Positions 47,723-57,046 of a stretch of 64,000 nt of DNA are shown piece by piece (within the stretch, counting starts at the first letter, position 1; every line of letters begins with the position of its first letter). Source of the DNA: Lachnospiraceae bacterium (GTDB lineage Bacteria; Bacillota; Clostridia; Lachnospirales; Lachnospiraceae). The notes beneath the pieces are model-generated. The model saw only the letters and a list, made by a program, of their open reading frames with translations. It was not told the DNA's origin and ran no database searches. The stretch lies in NCBI GenBank assembly GCA_910575075.1, contig CAJTCY010000021.1, forward strand, positions 1 to 64,000, read 5' to 3'. Position numbers and translations under genes: made by a program.

Positions 47723-48360
47723 TAGTGGAAGAACGTTTGAACACATATATTAATTCTCTGGACGGCGGGAATCCTGCTTTTTTAATGGAATTGGAAGAAG
47801 AAGCGCATAGAAATTATGTACCTGTGATCCGCACAGAGACACAGAATTTTTTAAAACTCCTGCTTGCCATGAACCGCCCCCGACGAATTTTGGAGGTGGG
47901 GACGGCAGTAGGATTTTCCGCGTTATTGATGGAGTATTTTAATCCGGAAGAATGTACGATTACTACCATTGAGAACTACGCAAAGAGAATTCCGATTGCC
48001 CGGGAAAATTTTTTGCGCACTGGGAAACAGAATGTGATAGAATTGTTAGAAGGAGATGCAGCAGAAGTCATGAAGACACTGGCGGAGCCTTATGATTTTA
48101 TTTTTATGGATGCTGCCAAAGGGCAGTATATCCATTTTCTTCCGGAGGTGGTGCGGCTTCTTAAGCCGGGAGGAGTGCTTGTTTCTGATAATGTGCTGCA
48201 GGACGGGGATATTATAGAATCGCGTTTTGCGGTAACCAGAAGAAACCGTACCATTCACAAAAGAATGCGGGAGTATCTGTATGAGCTGACACATATGGAA
48301 GCATTGACCACTTCAGTACTGCCTGTAGGAGATGGAATTACGGTCAGTGTAAGGAGGTAG
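47719..48360 (+). CDS. trmR: TrmR-like tRNA 5-hydroxyuridine methyltransferase
   Basis: 213-residue class-I SAM O-methyltransferase: ILEVGTAVGFSALLM (motif I), IELLEGDAAEV, FDFIFMDAAKGQY and LVSDNVLQDG. YrrM/TrmR of Bacillus methylates ho5U34 to mo5U34 in tRNA. The next gene encodes a U32 protein of the kind that makes ho5U, which supports this over a catechol-type substrate. Confidence 0.82.
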   Translation: MIVEERLNTYINSLDGGNPAFLMELEEEAHRNYVPVIRTETQNFLKLLLAMNRPRRILEVGTAVGFSALLMEYFNPEECTITTIENYAKRIPIARENFLRTGKQNVIELLEGDAAEVMKTLAEPYDFIFMDAAKGQYIHFLPEVVRLLKPGGVLVSDNVLQDGDIIESRFAVTRRNRTIHKRMREYLYELTHMEALTTSVLPVGDGITVSVRR

Positions 48361-48363
48361 TGT

Positions 48364-49605
48364 ATGAAAAAGCCGGAACTGCTTGTGCCTGCAAGCAGCC
48401 TTGAAGTATTAAAAATTGCAGTCGTTTTTGGGGCAGATGCAGTTTATATTGGCGGTGAAGCTTTCGGGCTGCGAGCCAAGGCCAGAAATTTTTCCATGGA
48501 GGATATGCGGGAAGGAATTCTGTTCGCACATGCCCGCGGCGTAAAAGTTTATGTGACAGCAAATATTCTTGCGCATAATGATGACCTGAAAGGAGTGCGG
48601 GAATATTTTGGGGAACTAAAGGAACTGGGGCCGGACGCACTGATTATTTCTGATCCGGGGATTTTTGCCATTGGGCAGGAAATCTGTCCGGAATTGGAGA
48701 TTCATATTTCCACTCAGGCGAATAATACGAATTATGGCACGTATCAGTTCTGGTACCGCCAGGGAGCAAAGAGGGTGGTTTCTGCAAGAGAGCTTTCCCT
48801 GCAGGAGATCGGAGAGATACGAAGGAATATTCCGGAGGATATGGAGATTGAGACCTTTATTCATGGCGCCATGTGTATTTCTTATTCTGGCAGGTGCCTG
48901 CTCAGTAATTATTTTACTGGCAGAGACGCCAATCAGGGGGCATGTACCCACCCCTGCCGCTGGAAATATGCAGTGGTGGAGGAAACCAGGCCGGGAGAGT
49001 ATATGCCGGTTTATGAGAATGAGCGTGGAACCTATATTTTTAATTCCAAAGATTTGTGTATGATTGAGTATATCCCGGAGCTGGTGGAAGCAGGAATTGA
49101 CAGCTTTAAGATTGAAGGAAGGATGAAGACGGCCCTCTATGTGGCAACGGTGGCAAGAACTTACCGGAAAGCCATAGATGATTATTTTATTTCCAGGGAA
49201 ACGTACAAACAGAATATGCCATGGTATTTGGAGCAGATTTCTAATTGTACTTATCGGCAGTTTACGACAGGATTCTTCTTCGGAAAACCGGATGAACATA
49301 CACAGATTTATGACAGTAATACTTATGTAAAAGAGTATACTTATCTGGGCATTGTGGGAGAAGAGGATGACAGAGGATACCGTATAGAACAGAAGAATAA
49401 GTTTTCTGTGGGAGAGACCATAGAAGTTATGAAGCCTGATGGCAGTAATATAACGGTAACCGTTCAGTCGATCCGGGATGATGAGGGCAGGCAGATGGAA
49501 TCAGCGCCGCATCCCAGGCAGGTGTTATATATTGATTTAGGGCAGCCGTTGGAGAAGTATGATATTTTGCGCAGACAAGAGAAGGAGGAGCAGGCAGATG
49601 AGTGA
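48364..49605 (+). CDS. U32-family protein, probable tRNA uridine 5-hydroxylase (TrhP-like)
   Basis: 413 residues. U32 domain with KPELLVPASSLEVLKIAV, GAMCISYSGRCLLSNYFTGRD, GACTHPCRWKY and FKIEGRMKTALYVATVARTYR; the Cys residues are compatible with an Fe-S cluster. Family members TrhP (YrrN/YrrO) add the 5-hydroxyl to U34 of tRNA with prephenate as cofactor source. Context directly after trmR matches the Bacillus yrrM-yrrN-yrrO order; here only one U32 gene is present. The last eight bases overlap the lactonase gene. Confidence 0.82.
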   Translation: MKKPELLVPASSLEVLKIAVVFGADAVYIGGEAFGLRAKARNFSMEDMREGILFAHARGVKVYVTANILAHNDDLKGVREYFGELKELGPDALIISDPGIFAIGQEICPELEIHISTQANNTNYGTYQFWYRQGAKRVVSARELSLQEIGEIRRNIPEDMEIETFIHGAMCISYSGRCLLSNYFTGRDANQGACTHPCRWKYAVVEETRPGEYMPVYENERGTYIFNSKDLCMIEYIPELVEAGIDSFKIEGRMKTALYVATVARTYRKAIDDYFISRETYKQNMPWYLEQISNCTYRQFTTGFFFGKPDEHTQIYDSNTYVKEYTYLGIVGEEDDRGYRIEQKNKFSVGETIEVMKPDGSNITVTVQSIRDDEGRQMESAPHPRQVLYIDLGQPLEKYDILRRQEKEEQADE

Positions 49606-50656
49606 AGACAGATATGTAGCATATGTAGGAACCTATACACATGGAACAAGTGTAGGAATCCATATTTATGATATGGATGTGGAGGAAGGTAAAATTACGG
49701 AACGCAAAGTGATTCCTATCAATAACCCTTCGGATCTGACAGTGTCTTATGATGGAAAATTTCTCTACTCTATAGCAGATGAGGGTGTGGCTGCTTTCCG
49801 TATCAAAGAAGACGGGGATTTGGAGCCTATGAATGAAAAGTGGATTGGCGGTATGCGGGGGTGTTATGTTGCGGTGGATCAGCACAACCGTTACCTCTTT
49901 GTAGGCGGTTACCATGATGGGCGTGTTACCATGATGAAATTAAATGAGGATGGCAGTATCGGCGAGATTTCTGACGGTATTTTCCATACGGGAATCGGAA
50001 GAAGTATTGCAGAGCATAATTACCGCCCTCATGTAAACTGTGTGGAACTGACGCCTTGGCAGAATTATCTCTGCGCGGTGGACGGCGGCCTCGATCATGT
50101 AAAAATTTATCAGATTGATTACGAAAAGGGGAAACTGAAGATTGCAGATATTCTCAGAGAGCCAATTGACTCTTCTCCCCGTATGATTCGTTTCAGTAAA
50201 GACGGTGCCCATGCTTATGTCCTGTGTGAGGAGACAAATGAGGTTATTGCCTATAATTACGAGTGTGCGCCAGAGGGGCCTGTGTTTGAAAAGATCCAGA
50301 CGATTGCGACGGTGAACGCTAAGGAGAAAAAGAACAGTGCAGCCTCAGGGATCGATATCAGTCAGGATGGAAAATATCTGTTCTGTTCCAATGCAGGGGC
50401 TAACTCAGTGATTATTTATGAGATCAATCAGGAAAATGGAGAACTTACCGTAATCTGTGAATCCAAGATCAGCGGTGATTATCCTAAAACGCTGGCAATT
50501 TTTCCTGATGGCAGGCATTTTGTCAGTCTCAATCATGATACTAACCAGATTACAACCTTCAAGGTTGATTATGATAAGAAATATTTTCTTATGATGGACA
50601 AGCCTATTTCCATCGACCAGCCGAACTGTATCCATATTCATAAGTTGGTGCGCTGA
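49598..50656 (+). CDS. Lactonase-family beta-propeller (YbhE/Pgl-like)
   Basis: 352 residues from ATG 49598 (MSEDRYVAYVGTYTHG), preceded by AAGGAGGAG. Seven-bladed propeller with repeated D-G-K-Y/F strands (SYDGKFLYSIAD, SQDGKYLFCSNAG, FPDGRHFVSLN). Family members include 6-phosphogluconolactonase, but neighbours give no pentose-phosphate context. The overlap with the U32 gene suggests coexpression. Confidence 0.75.
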   Translation: MSEDRYVAYVGTYTHGTSVGIHIYDMDVEEGKITERKVIPINNPSDLTVSYDGKFLYSIADEGVAAFRIKEDGDLEPMNEKWIGGMRGCYVAVDQHNRYLFVGGYHDGRVTMMKLNEDGSIGEISDGIFHTGIGRSIAEHNYRPHVNCVELTPWQNYLCAVDGGLDHVKIYQIDYEKGKLKIADILREPIDSSPRMIRFSKDGAHAYVLCEETNEVIAYNYECAPEGPVFEKIQTIATVNAKEKKNSAASGIDISQDGKYLFCSNAGANSVIIYEINQENGELTVICESKISGDYPKTLAIFPDGRHFVSLNHDTNQITTFKVDYDKKYFLMMDKPISIDQPNCIHIHKLVR

Positions 50657-50684
50657 CCGCTATTAGGCAAGGACCACGGACAGA

Positions 50685-50744
50685 GGCCTGATACAGCTTT
50701 TGCTGCCAATAAGAACAATTTCTACAGAAAAGCTGCATCAGACC
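50685..50744 (-). other. Hairpin between convergent lactonase and aroC genes
   Basis: GGCCTGATACAGCTTTT (50685-50701) faces AAAAGCTGCATCAGACC (50728-50744). The two mismatches become G-U pairs in a minus-strand RNA, so it probably forms at the 3' end of the aroC transcript. It lacks a T-run. Confidence 0.5.
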
Positions 50745-50789
50745 GCTGGTATAGTGAATAGCAGGTAACGAACCATATAATATGTGATT

Positions 50790-51926
50790 TTATGATTGAT
50801 ATAATTTTTTCAGGAAAACTGTCTGGGCGCCCATATTTTCCAGCATCAGATCTAAGAGGGTCAGGGCTGCCATGGATTCCACAACCACGACGGCCCGTGG
50901 TACGATAACAGGATCATGGCGTCCGTGGATGGAAATGGAAATTTCATCGCCGCTTTGAGTTACAGTCTGCTGCGGGGAAGCGATGGAGGGCGTAGGTTTT
51001 ACAGCGGCACGGAAAATGATGGGGGCGCCGCTGCTGATACCTCCTAAGATACCTCCTGCATGATTTGTAGCTGCAGTGACTTGTCCATGATGCATTTGAA
51101 AACTGTCATTATTGGAAGAACCGGAAGCTGAAGCAGCCTGGAAGCCGTCTCCGATTTCGAAGCCTTTGACAGCCCCTATGGAAAACACTGCTTTTGCCAG
51201 GCAGGCGTCCAGTTTATCAAAGACTGGTTCTCCCACGCCGGCAGGGACGCCTGTTATAATTCCCTCAATGATGCCTCCGGCAGAATCTGTCTGTCTCATG
51301 CAGGCTTCCAGATATTCCTGTGCTTTTTCAGAGGAAACGGTGTCTGGCATGTAAAGAGGGTCTGCCAGAATTTGATTTTTAAGTTCCTGAAAAGAGCTGC
51401 CGCAGCGCGTGAGAAGGTCTGCAGCAGTCTGGGAAATGGAAACTGGGCCAATGGAGCGGGCATAGGTCAGGAAGGAAATACCGAGCTGCTCTAAAATTTT
51501 TGCGGCAATTGCGCCTCCGGCAACTCTGCCGATGGTTTCCCGGCCGGAAGAGCGTCCGCCCCCCCGATAATCACGAAAACCATATTTTTTATCAAAAGTG
51601 TAATCAGCGTGTCCAGGACGATAGTAGGAGGCGATGTCTCCATAATCCCTGGAACGCTGATTTTCGTTGAAGACTACCAGGCTGATGGGAGTTCCGGTTG
51701 TGTGCCCTTCAAAGACGCCAGAGAGAATTTCCACCTTGTCGTCTTCCTTGCGGGGGGTGGAATATCTGGTTTGTCCCGGTTTTCTTCTATTTAAAAATTG
51801 CTGTATGTCAGATTCGCACAGAGAAAGTCCCGCCGGGCATCCGTCTACAACGACGCCGATGCCCTTCCCGTGGGATTCTCCCCAGGTAGTGATCTGAAAA
51901 TGATTGCCAAATGTTGAGCCTGCCAT
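50790..51926 (-). CDS. aroC: Chorismate synthase
   Basis: 378 residues. It converts EPSP to chorismate using reduced FMN. Signatures GNHFQITTWGESHGKGIGVVVDGCPAG, RPGHADYTFDKKYGFRDYRGGGRSSGRET and the RHDPVIVPRAV motif are intact (written here in parts: GESHGKGIG, GGGRSSGRET, GRHDPVIVPRA). AGGAGG precedes the ATG. It is the only aro gene in view. Confidence 0.96.
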   Translation of the reverse strand: MAGSTFGNHFQITTWGESHGKGIGVVVDGCPAGLSLCESDIQQFLNRRKPGQTRYSTPRKEDDKVEILSGVFEGHTTGTPISLVVFNENQRSRDYGDIASYYRPGHADYTFDKKYGFRDYRGGGRSSGRETIGRVAGGAIAAKILEQLGISFLTYARSIGPVSISQTAADLLTRCGSSFQELKNQILADPLYMPDTVSSEKAQEYLEACMRQTDSAGGIIEGIITGVPAGVGEPVFDKLDACLAKAVFSIGAVKGFEIGDGFQAASASGSSNNDSFQMHHGQVTAATNHAGGILGGISSGAPIIFRAAVKPTPSIASPQQTVTQSGDEISISIHGRHDPVIVPRAVVVVESMAALTLLDLMLENMGAQTVFLKKLYQS

Positions 51927-52113
51927 ATAGACCTCCTAAAATATAAACGATATGATTGGTAACAGTTCCGTCCCAGACATTTGCAAAGACGCCTAAGGCA
52001 GAATGATTACCAGAATTACGTATCTATTATAAGCAATATTATAAAAAAAGAAAAGCATTTTTAAATTTGAGTTTCGCAATTGCCAAAAACAGTGCGTTAG
52101 AAAGGAGACAGAT

Positions 52114-53247
52114 ATGTATAAATTGTTAAAGCAGGAAGGGAGAGCAAAGCGGGGAGAGTTTCATACAGTGCATGGCGTGATCCAGACGCCGGTGTTTATG
52201 AATGTGGGGACAGCGGCAGCCATCAAGGGTGCAGTGTCCACGGTAGATTTATATGAAATCGGCACGCAGGTTCAGCTCTCCAATACCTATCATCTGCACG
52301 TTCGTCCAGGAGATGAGATTGTGAAAAAAATGGGAGGCCTGCATAAATTTATGGCATGGGACAGACCGATACTTACAGATTCTGGCGGATTTCAGGTGTT
52401 TTCCCTGGCAAAACTCAGGAAAATCAAGGAGGAAGGGGTATATTTCAACTCTCATGTAGATGGGAGGAAGATTTTTATGGGGCCAGAAGAGAGCATGCAG
52501 ATTCAGTCAAATCTTGCATCAACGATAGCCATGGCGTTTGACGAGTGTCCTTCCAGCGTGGCGGAGCGTTCTTATGTGGAACATTCTGTGGCACGGACGA
52601 CCCGCTGGCTGAAACGGTGCAAACAGGAAATGCAAAGGCTAAATGGTTTGGAAAGTACCATTAACCAGAAGCAGATGCTATTTGGAATCAATCAGGGGGC
52701 AATTTTTGAAGATATCCGCGTAGACCATGCCAGAGAAATTTCTGAGCTGGAACTGGATGGTTATGCCGTAGGAGGCCTGGCAGTGGGAGAAAGCCATGAA
52801 GAGATGTATCATATTCTGGATGTGACAGTGCCCAATCTGCCAGTGGATAAGCCAACGTATCTCATGGGGGTTGGGACTCCGGCAAATATTTTGGAAGCAG
52901 TGGAGCGGGGAGTAGACTTCTTCGACTGTGTATATCCCAGCCGGAATGGACGGCATGGCCATGTATATACTAATCAGGGAAAAATGAATCTTTTCAATCA
53001 GAAATACCAGTTGGATGCAAAACCTATTGAGGAAGGATGCCAGTGTCCGGCATGCAGGCATTACAGCCGGGCCTATATCCGCCATCTTCTGAAAGCCAAA
53101 GAAATGCTGGGAATGCGGCTTTGTGTTCTCCACAATCTCTATTTTTATAATACCATGATGGAAGAAATCAGAGATGCTCTGGATGTGGATAAATTTCATT
53201 CTTATAAAGAAGAAAAACTGTATAGGATGAAACAGAGAAGAATATAA
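52114..53247 (+). CDS. tgt: tRNA-guanine transglycosylase
   Basis: 377 residues. Exchanges G34 for preQ1 in tRNAs with GUN anticodons. Catalytic Asp in LTDSGGFQVFSL, second Asp in FFDCVYPSRNGRHG, and a zinc site built from CQCPACRHYSRAYIRHL. yajC follows, the common tgt-yajC order; secD/secF are not present here. Confidence 0.96.
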   Translation: MYKLLKQEGRAKRGEFHTVHGVIQTPVFMNVGTAAAIKGAVSTVDLYEIGTQVQLSNTYHLHVRPGDEIVKKMGGLHKFMAWDRPILTDSGGFQVFSLAKLRKIKEEGVYFNSHVDGRKIFMGPEESMQIQSNLASTIAMAFDECPSSVAERSYVEHSVARTTRWLKRCKQEMQRLNGLESTINQKQMLFGINQGAIFEDIRVDHAREISELELDGYAVGGLAVGESHEEMYHILDVTVPNLPVDKPTYLMGVGTPANILEAVERGVDFFDCVYPSRNGRHGHVYTNQGKMNLFNQKYQLDAKPIEEGCQCPACRHYSRAYIRHLLKAKEMLGMRLCVLHNLYFYNTMMEEIRDALDVDKFHSYKEEKLYRMKQRRI

Positions 53248-53273
53248 AAATCTTATAAAATATCGGAAAAGGC

Positions 53274-53302
53274 TTGCTCTTAGGCGCTATTTTGTGTAGA
53301 AT
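53274..53302 (+). promoter_or_regulatory. Promoter of yajC
   Basis: TTGCTC (53274-53279), 17-bp spacer, TAGAAT (53297-53302), in the tgt-yajC gap. Confidence 0.55.
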
Positions 53303-53377
53303 AGTATAAGCGCGTAAAATGGCGTAAGAGAAAATGAGGTCCTGAATAGGAAAGTATGAGAACCAGGAGGAAAGAAA

Positions 53378-53701
53378 ATGTCTATTTTAGCTCAGGAAGC
53401 AGCAGGCGGTATGACCGGATTTTCCTTAATTTGGATTGTGGTTATGCTGGTAGCCCTTTATTTTATGATGATTCGTCCCCAGCAAAAGGAAACGAAACGT
53501 AAAAACGCAATGATGGCAGAACTTGCTGTGGGAGACACAATTCTCACTACAAGTGGATTTTATGGCACTGTGATTGACATTACAGAAGACACTGTGATTG
53601 TAGAATTTGGCAATAACAAGAACTGTCGTATTCCAATGCAGAAATCAGCCATTGCATTGGTGGAAAAGCCCGAGGATGCAGTGGAAAAAGAGAATAAATA
53701 A
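53378..53701 (+). CDS. yajC: Preprotein translocase subunit YajC
   Basis: 107 residues: one TM helix (about 13-30, FSLIWIVVMLVALYFMMI), RPQQKETKRK after it, then a small cytosolic domain (GDTILTTSGFYGTVIDI). It is an accessory of SecDF/SecYEG. It is followed by a terminator. Confidence 0.93.
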   Translation: MSILAQEAAGGMTGFSLIWIVVMLVALYFMMIRPQQKETKRKNAMMAELAVGDTILTTSGFYGTVIDITEDTVIVEFGNNKNCRIPMQKSAIALVEKPEDAVEKENK

Positions 53702-53708
53702 TAAAGTA

Positions 53709-53742
53709 AAAACACTCTCGGCTTTTGGCGGGAGTGTTTTAA
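53709..53742 (+). terminator. Rho-independent terminator after yajC
   Basis: AAAACACTC (53709-53717) pairs with GAGTGTTTT (53732-53740); the T-run forms part of the stem, then AATC. Confidence 0.8.
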
Positions 53743-53755
53743 TCGTATATTTGAC

Positions 53756-53947
53756 TTGAGTTTCCCCATTTTTACAATAACCGATATTTTAGTACCAAAA
53801 GGTCTTGCTGCCTTTGGCAGCATAGACATCTTGCACAAAAAGTGTCTGGAAAGCTAGCTTTCCATAGCACTTTTCTGTGCAAAGTGTTTCCATCACTTTG
53901 TGCTGGAAACCTTTTGGTACTATAAAATCAAAAATGGGGAAACTCAA
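53756..53947. repeat. P element, copy 3 (between yajC and leuB)
   Basis: Ends TTGAGTTTCCCCATTTTT and AAAAATGGGGAAACTCAA are an 18-bp perfect inverted repeat. The inner arm is TTTTAGTACCAAAAGG/CCTTTTGGTACTATAAAA, with hairpins GCTGCCTTTGGCAGC, the central arm topped by TGGAAAGCTAGCTTTCCA (53847-53864), and TTTCCA/TGGAAA. TATATTTGAC flanks it at 53746-53755 and 53949-53958, a 10-bp direct repeat. It is very similar to copy 2 except at the third hairpin. Confidence 0.87.
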
Positions 53948-53953
53948 ATATAT

Positions 53954-53984
53954 TTGACAGTTGAAATCTAAAGATAAATATAAT
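53954..53984 (+). promoter_or_regulatory. Promoter of leuB, with -35 in the duplicated target of P copy 3
   Basis: TTGACA (53954-53959) followed by TATAAT at 53979-53984 (19-bp spacer) or AATATA at 17 bp. Five bases of the -35 box are within the direct repeat created at the P insertion. Confidence 0.6.
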
Positions 53985-54033
53985 ATAATTACTGATAAAA
54001 TTCAGAAACACAAGTCAGGAAGGAAGAGAGAAG

Positions 54034-55137
54034 ATGAATTATCAGGTTGGAGTAATTTCCGGGGATGGAATAGGACCGGAGATTGTGAAAGAAGCAAAGA
54101 AGGTTTTAAATAAAGTGGGAGAGGTGTTTGGACACACCTTTTCTTATGATGAGATTTTAATGGGCGGCGTTTCCATTGATGCCACAGGAGTTCCTCTGAC
54201 TGAGGAAGCCATTGAACAGGCGCAGAAAGCAGACGCAGTGCTGATGGGATCAATCGGCGGAAATACGAGTACTTCTCCGTGGTATCAGCTTCCACCGGAG
54301 TTAAGGCCGGAGGCAGGTCTCTTAAAACTTCGGAAATCTTTGAATTTGTTTGCGAATTTAAGGCCGGCGTATCTGTATGAAGAATTAAAGGAGGCATGTC
54401 CTCTCCGGGATGATATTATTGGCGACGGATTTGACATGATGATTATGCGTGAACTGACAGGAGGATTGTACTTTGGCGACCGGGTGACAGAAGAACGGGA
54501 CGGAGTGATGACGGCAGAGGATACTCTTACATACAATGAGACAGAGATCCGAAGAATTGCAAAGCGTGGCTTTGATATTGCAATGAAGCGCAGAAAGAAA
54601 GTAACCAGCGTGGATAAGGCAAATGTGCTTGATTCTTCCCGGCTGTGGAGAAAAATTGTGGAAGAAGTGGCGAAGGATTATCCGGAAGTGGAACTTGAGC
54701 ATATGCTGGTAGATAACTGTGCCATGCAGCTTGTGAAAGATCCAGGTCAGTTTGATGTGATTTTGACAGAGAATATGTTTGGTGATATATTATCGGATGA
54801 GGCCAGTATGGTGACAGGTTCCATCGGAATGCTCTCATCAGCCAGCCTGAATGACACAAAATTCGGTCTGTATGAGCCAAGCGGCGGTTCTGCGCCGGAT
54901 ATTGCCGGCAAGGGGATTGCCAATCCGATTGCGACAATTTTAAGCGTGGCAATGATGCTGCGGTATTCTTTTGATTTGGACAGAGAGGCAGATGCAGTGG
55001 AACATGCAGTGCGGCAGGTTCTGAAAGAGAACTTCCGAACCATTGATATTATGCCTCAGGATGAGAATAAAAAAGTTTCTGTAACCCAGGTGGGGACAGC
55101 CAGGATGGGAGATTTGATTGCAGAGAGGATAAAATAG
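54034..55137 (+). CDS. leuB: 3-isopropylmalate dehydrogenase
   Basis: 367 residues. NAD-dependent oxidative decarboxylation in leucine synthesis. [16 protein letters not shown] start, substrate loop [11 protein letters not shown], metal-binding [30 protein letters not shown], and NAD site [17 protein letters not shown]. leuA and leuCD are not in view; ilvB follows 18 bases later. Confidence 0.95.
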   Translation: MNYQVGVISGDGIGPEIVKEAKKVLNKVGEVFGHTFSYDEILMGGVSIDATGVPLTEEAIEQAQKADAVLMGSIGGNTSTSPWYQLPPELRPEAGLLKLRKSLNLFANLRPAYLYEELKEACPLRDDIIGDGFDMMIMRELTGGLYFGDRVTEERDGVMTAEDTLTYNETEIRRIAKRGFDIAMKRRKKVTSVDKANVLDSSRLWRKIVEEVAKDYPEVELEHMLVDNCAMQLVKDPGQFDVILTENMFGDILSDEASMVTGSIGMLSSASLNDTKFGLYEPSGGSAPDIAGKGIANPIATILSVAMMLRYSFDLDREADAVEHAVRQVLKENFRTIDIMPQDENKKVSVTQVGTARMGDLIAERIK

Positions 55138-55155
55138 AAAGCGAGGAACGATGAT

Positions 55156-56832
55156 ATGCAGATGACAGGAGCACAGATTGTTATTGAGTGTCTGAAAGAG
55201 CAAGGTGTGGATACTGTCTTTGGTTATCCGGGAGGAGCCATTTTAAATGTGTATGATGAATTATATAAACACCGTCATGAAATAAAGCATGTACTGACTT
55301 CCCACGAACAGGGCGCCAGTCATGCGGCAGATGGCTATGCACGTGCCACTGGCAAAGCGGGCGTCTGCCTTGCCACTTCAGGGCCGGGAGCTACGAATCT
55401 GGTTACAGGCATTGCCACAGCGTATATGGATTCAGTGCCTGTGGTAGCCCTGACCTGTAACGTGGGGGTATCCCTGCTTGGGAAAGACAGTTTTCAGGAG
55501 ATTGATATCGCAGGAATTACCACGCCGATTACAAAACATAATTTTATTGTGAAAGATGTGGAAAAGCTTGCCGAGACTATCCGGCGTGCGTTTCGTATTG
55601 CTCAAAAAGGCAGACCAGGTCCGGTACTGGTGGATATTCCCAAAGATATCACAGAGAAGAAGACAGAATTTCAGCCAATTGTTGTAGAACCAGAAGAGCG
55701 TTATGCAGAAAATATTACGGAAGAAGCGCTGGAGCATGCTGTGAAGCTCATTCAAAAATCACATAAACCATATCTGTTTGTGGGTGGAGGAGCTGTCATA
55801 TCTGGGGCAAGCCGGGAACTTCTGGAATTTGTGGAAAAAGTGCAGGTTCCGGTTTCGGATTCTCTGATGGGGAAAGGCGCCTTTGACGGAAATCATAAAT
55901 TATATACAGGAATGCTGGGCATGCATGGAACGAAGACTTCTAATTATGGCGTCAGTGAGTGCGATCTTTTGATTGCAGTTGGCGTCCGTTTCAGCGACCG
56001 CGTAACTGGGAATGCGAAAAAGTTTGCGAAGAATGCCAAAATCCTTCAGTTTGACATTGACCCGGCAGAGATCAATAAGAATATAGTAACAGATGCCCAT
56101 ATTGTAGGTGATATCAAAGAGATTCTCACACGTTTGAATCAGAGGATTGACCAGCAGGATCATGCAGAGTGGATTGCGCAGATCATGGAATATAAGGAAA
56201 AATATCCTTTGAAATATGTGGATCATGGATTAACTGGACCATATATTATAGAAGAAATCTATCGTCAGACAAAAGGTGACGCTGTTATGGTGACAGAAGT
56301 AGGGCAGCATCAAATGTGGGCGGCACAGTATTATAAATACAGGAATCCCAGAACCCTGATTACATCGGGGGGACTTGGAACTATGGGTTATGGGCTGGGC
56401 GCTGCCATTGGAGCCCAGATAGCAAATCCGGATAAACAGGTGGTAAACATTGCAGGAGACGGCTGTTTCCGTATGAATATGAATGAAATCGCGACGGCGG
56501 TGCGGCAGAAACTTCCTTTGATACAGGTGGTTGTCAATAATCATGTTCTGGGAATGGTACGTCAGTGGCAGACATTATTCTATCAGAAGCATTATTCTGC
56601 TACTGTTTTGGATGACAGCGTGGATTTTGTGAAAGTGGCGGAGGCTATGGGAGCAGTGGGAATCCGGGCTGCTTCCAGAGAGGAATTCCAGCAGGCTTTT
56701 GCTAAGGCGCTTACAAGTGAGATGCCGGTATTGATAGATTGCATGATTGACAGTGATGACAAGGTGTGGCCGATGGTTGCGCCGGGAAGAGCAATCAGCG
56801 AGGCGTTTGACGGAGATGATATTAAAGAGTAA
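55156..56832 (+). CDS. ilvB: Acetolactate synthase, catalytic subunit
   Basis: 558 residues. TPP enzyme making acetolactate for valine, leucine and isoleucine. TPP/FAD pattern: FGYPGGAILNVYDELYKH, catalytic Glu in HEQGASHAADGYAR, SGPGATNLVTGI, VGVRFSDRVTG, and TPP motif AGDGCFRMNMNEIAT. No small regulatory subunit (ilvN/H) gene follows, so it must be encoded elsewhere or be absent. Confidence 0.94.
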   Translation: MQMTGAQIVIECLKEQGVDTVFGYPGGAILNVYDELYKHRHEIKHVLTSHEQGASHAADGYARATGKAGVCLATSGPGATNLVTGIATAYMDSVPVVALTCNVGVSLLGKDSFQEIDIAGITTPITKHNFIVKDVEKLAETIRRAFRIAQKGRPGPVLVDIPKDITEKKTEFQPIVVEPEERYAENITEEALEHAVKLIQKSHKPYLFVGGGAVISGASRELLEFVEKVQVPVSDSLMGKGAFDGNHKLYTGMLGMHGTKTSNYGVSECDLLIAVGVRFSDRVTGNAKKFAKNAKILQFDIDPAEINKNIVTDAHIVGDIKEILTRLNQRIDQQDHAEWIAQIMEYKEKYPLKYVDHGLTGPYIIEEIYRQTKGDAVMVTEVGQHQMWAAQYYKYRNPRTLITSGGLGTMGYGLGAAIGAQIANPDKQVVNIAGDGCFRMNMNEIATAVRQKLPLIQVVVNNHVLGMVRQWQTLFYQKHYSATVLDDSVDFVKVAEAMGAVGIRAASREEFQQAFAKALTSEMPVLIDCMIDSDDKVWPMVAPGRAISEAFDGDDIKE

Positions 56833-57046
56833 AAATTGAGGAATGCCGTTTGTCCTTATCAAGAAGCGTGACAAATACTTTTGTGCGCTGATGCAGTACA
56901 TTGGAGGTGTCTATCTTAGTCGGAGACAGGACTTTTGCTGAGGCATATTTGCTTAATTCATTACTAAAATGATAAGAGCGGGAGTTTTCTCCGACAGGAT
57001 AATTTTCTATAGAACTAACAGCACAAGCAGTAAGAGGAGGAAAAAG
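56833..57046 (+). other. serC leader region with long-range inverted repeat
   Basis: 214 bases without a gene. GTCGGAGA (56919-56926) can pair with TCTCCGAC (56988-56995) across a 61-base loop upstream of serC. No clear terminator follows, and no known riboswitch or T-box was recognised. Confidence 0.35.

Noticed and set aside
52068-52080. Solo P end (TTGAGTTTC) before tgt
   Set aside because: Short match only, with no palindrome partner or duplication.
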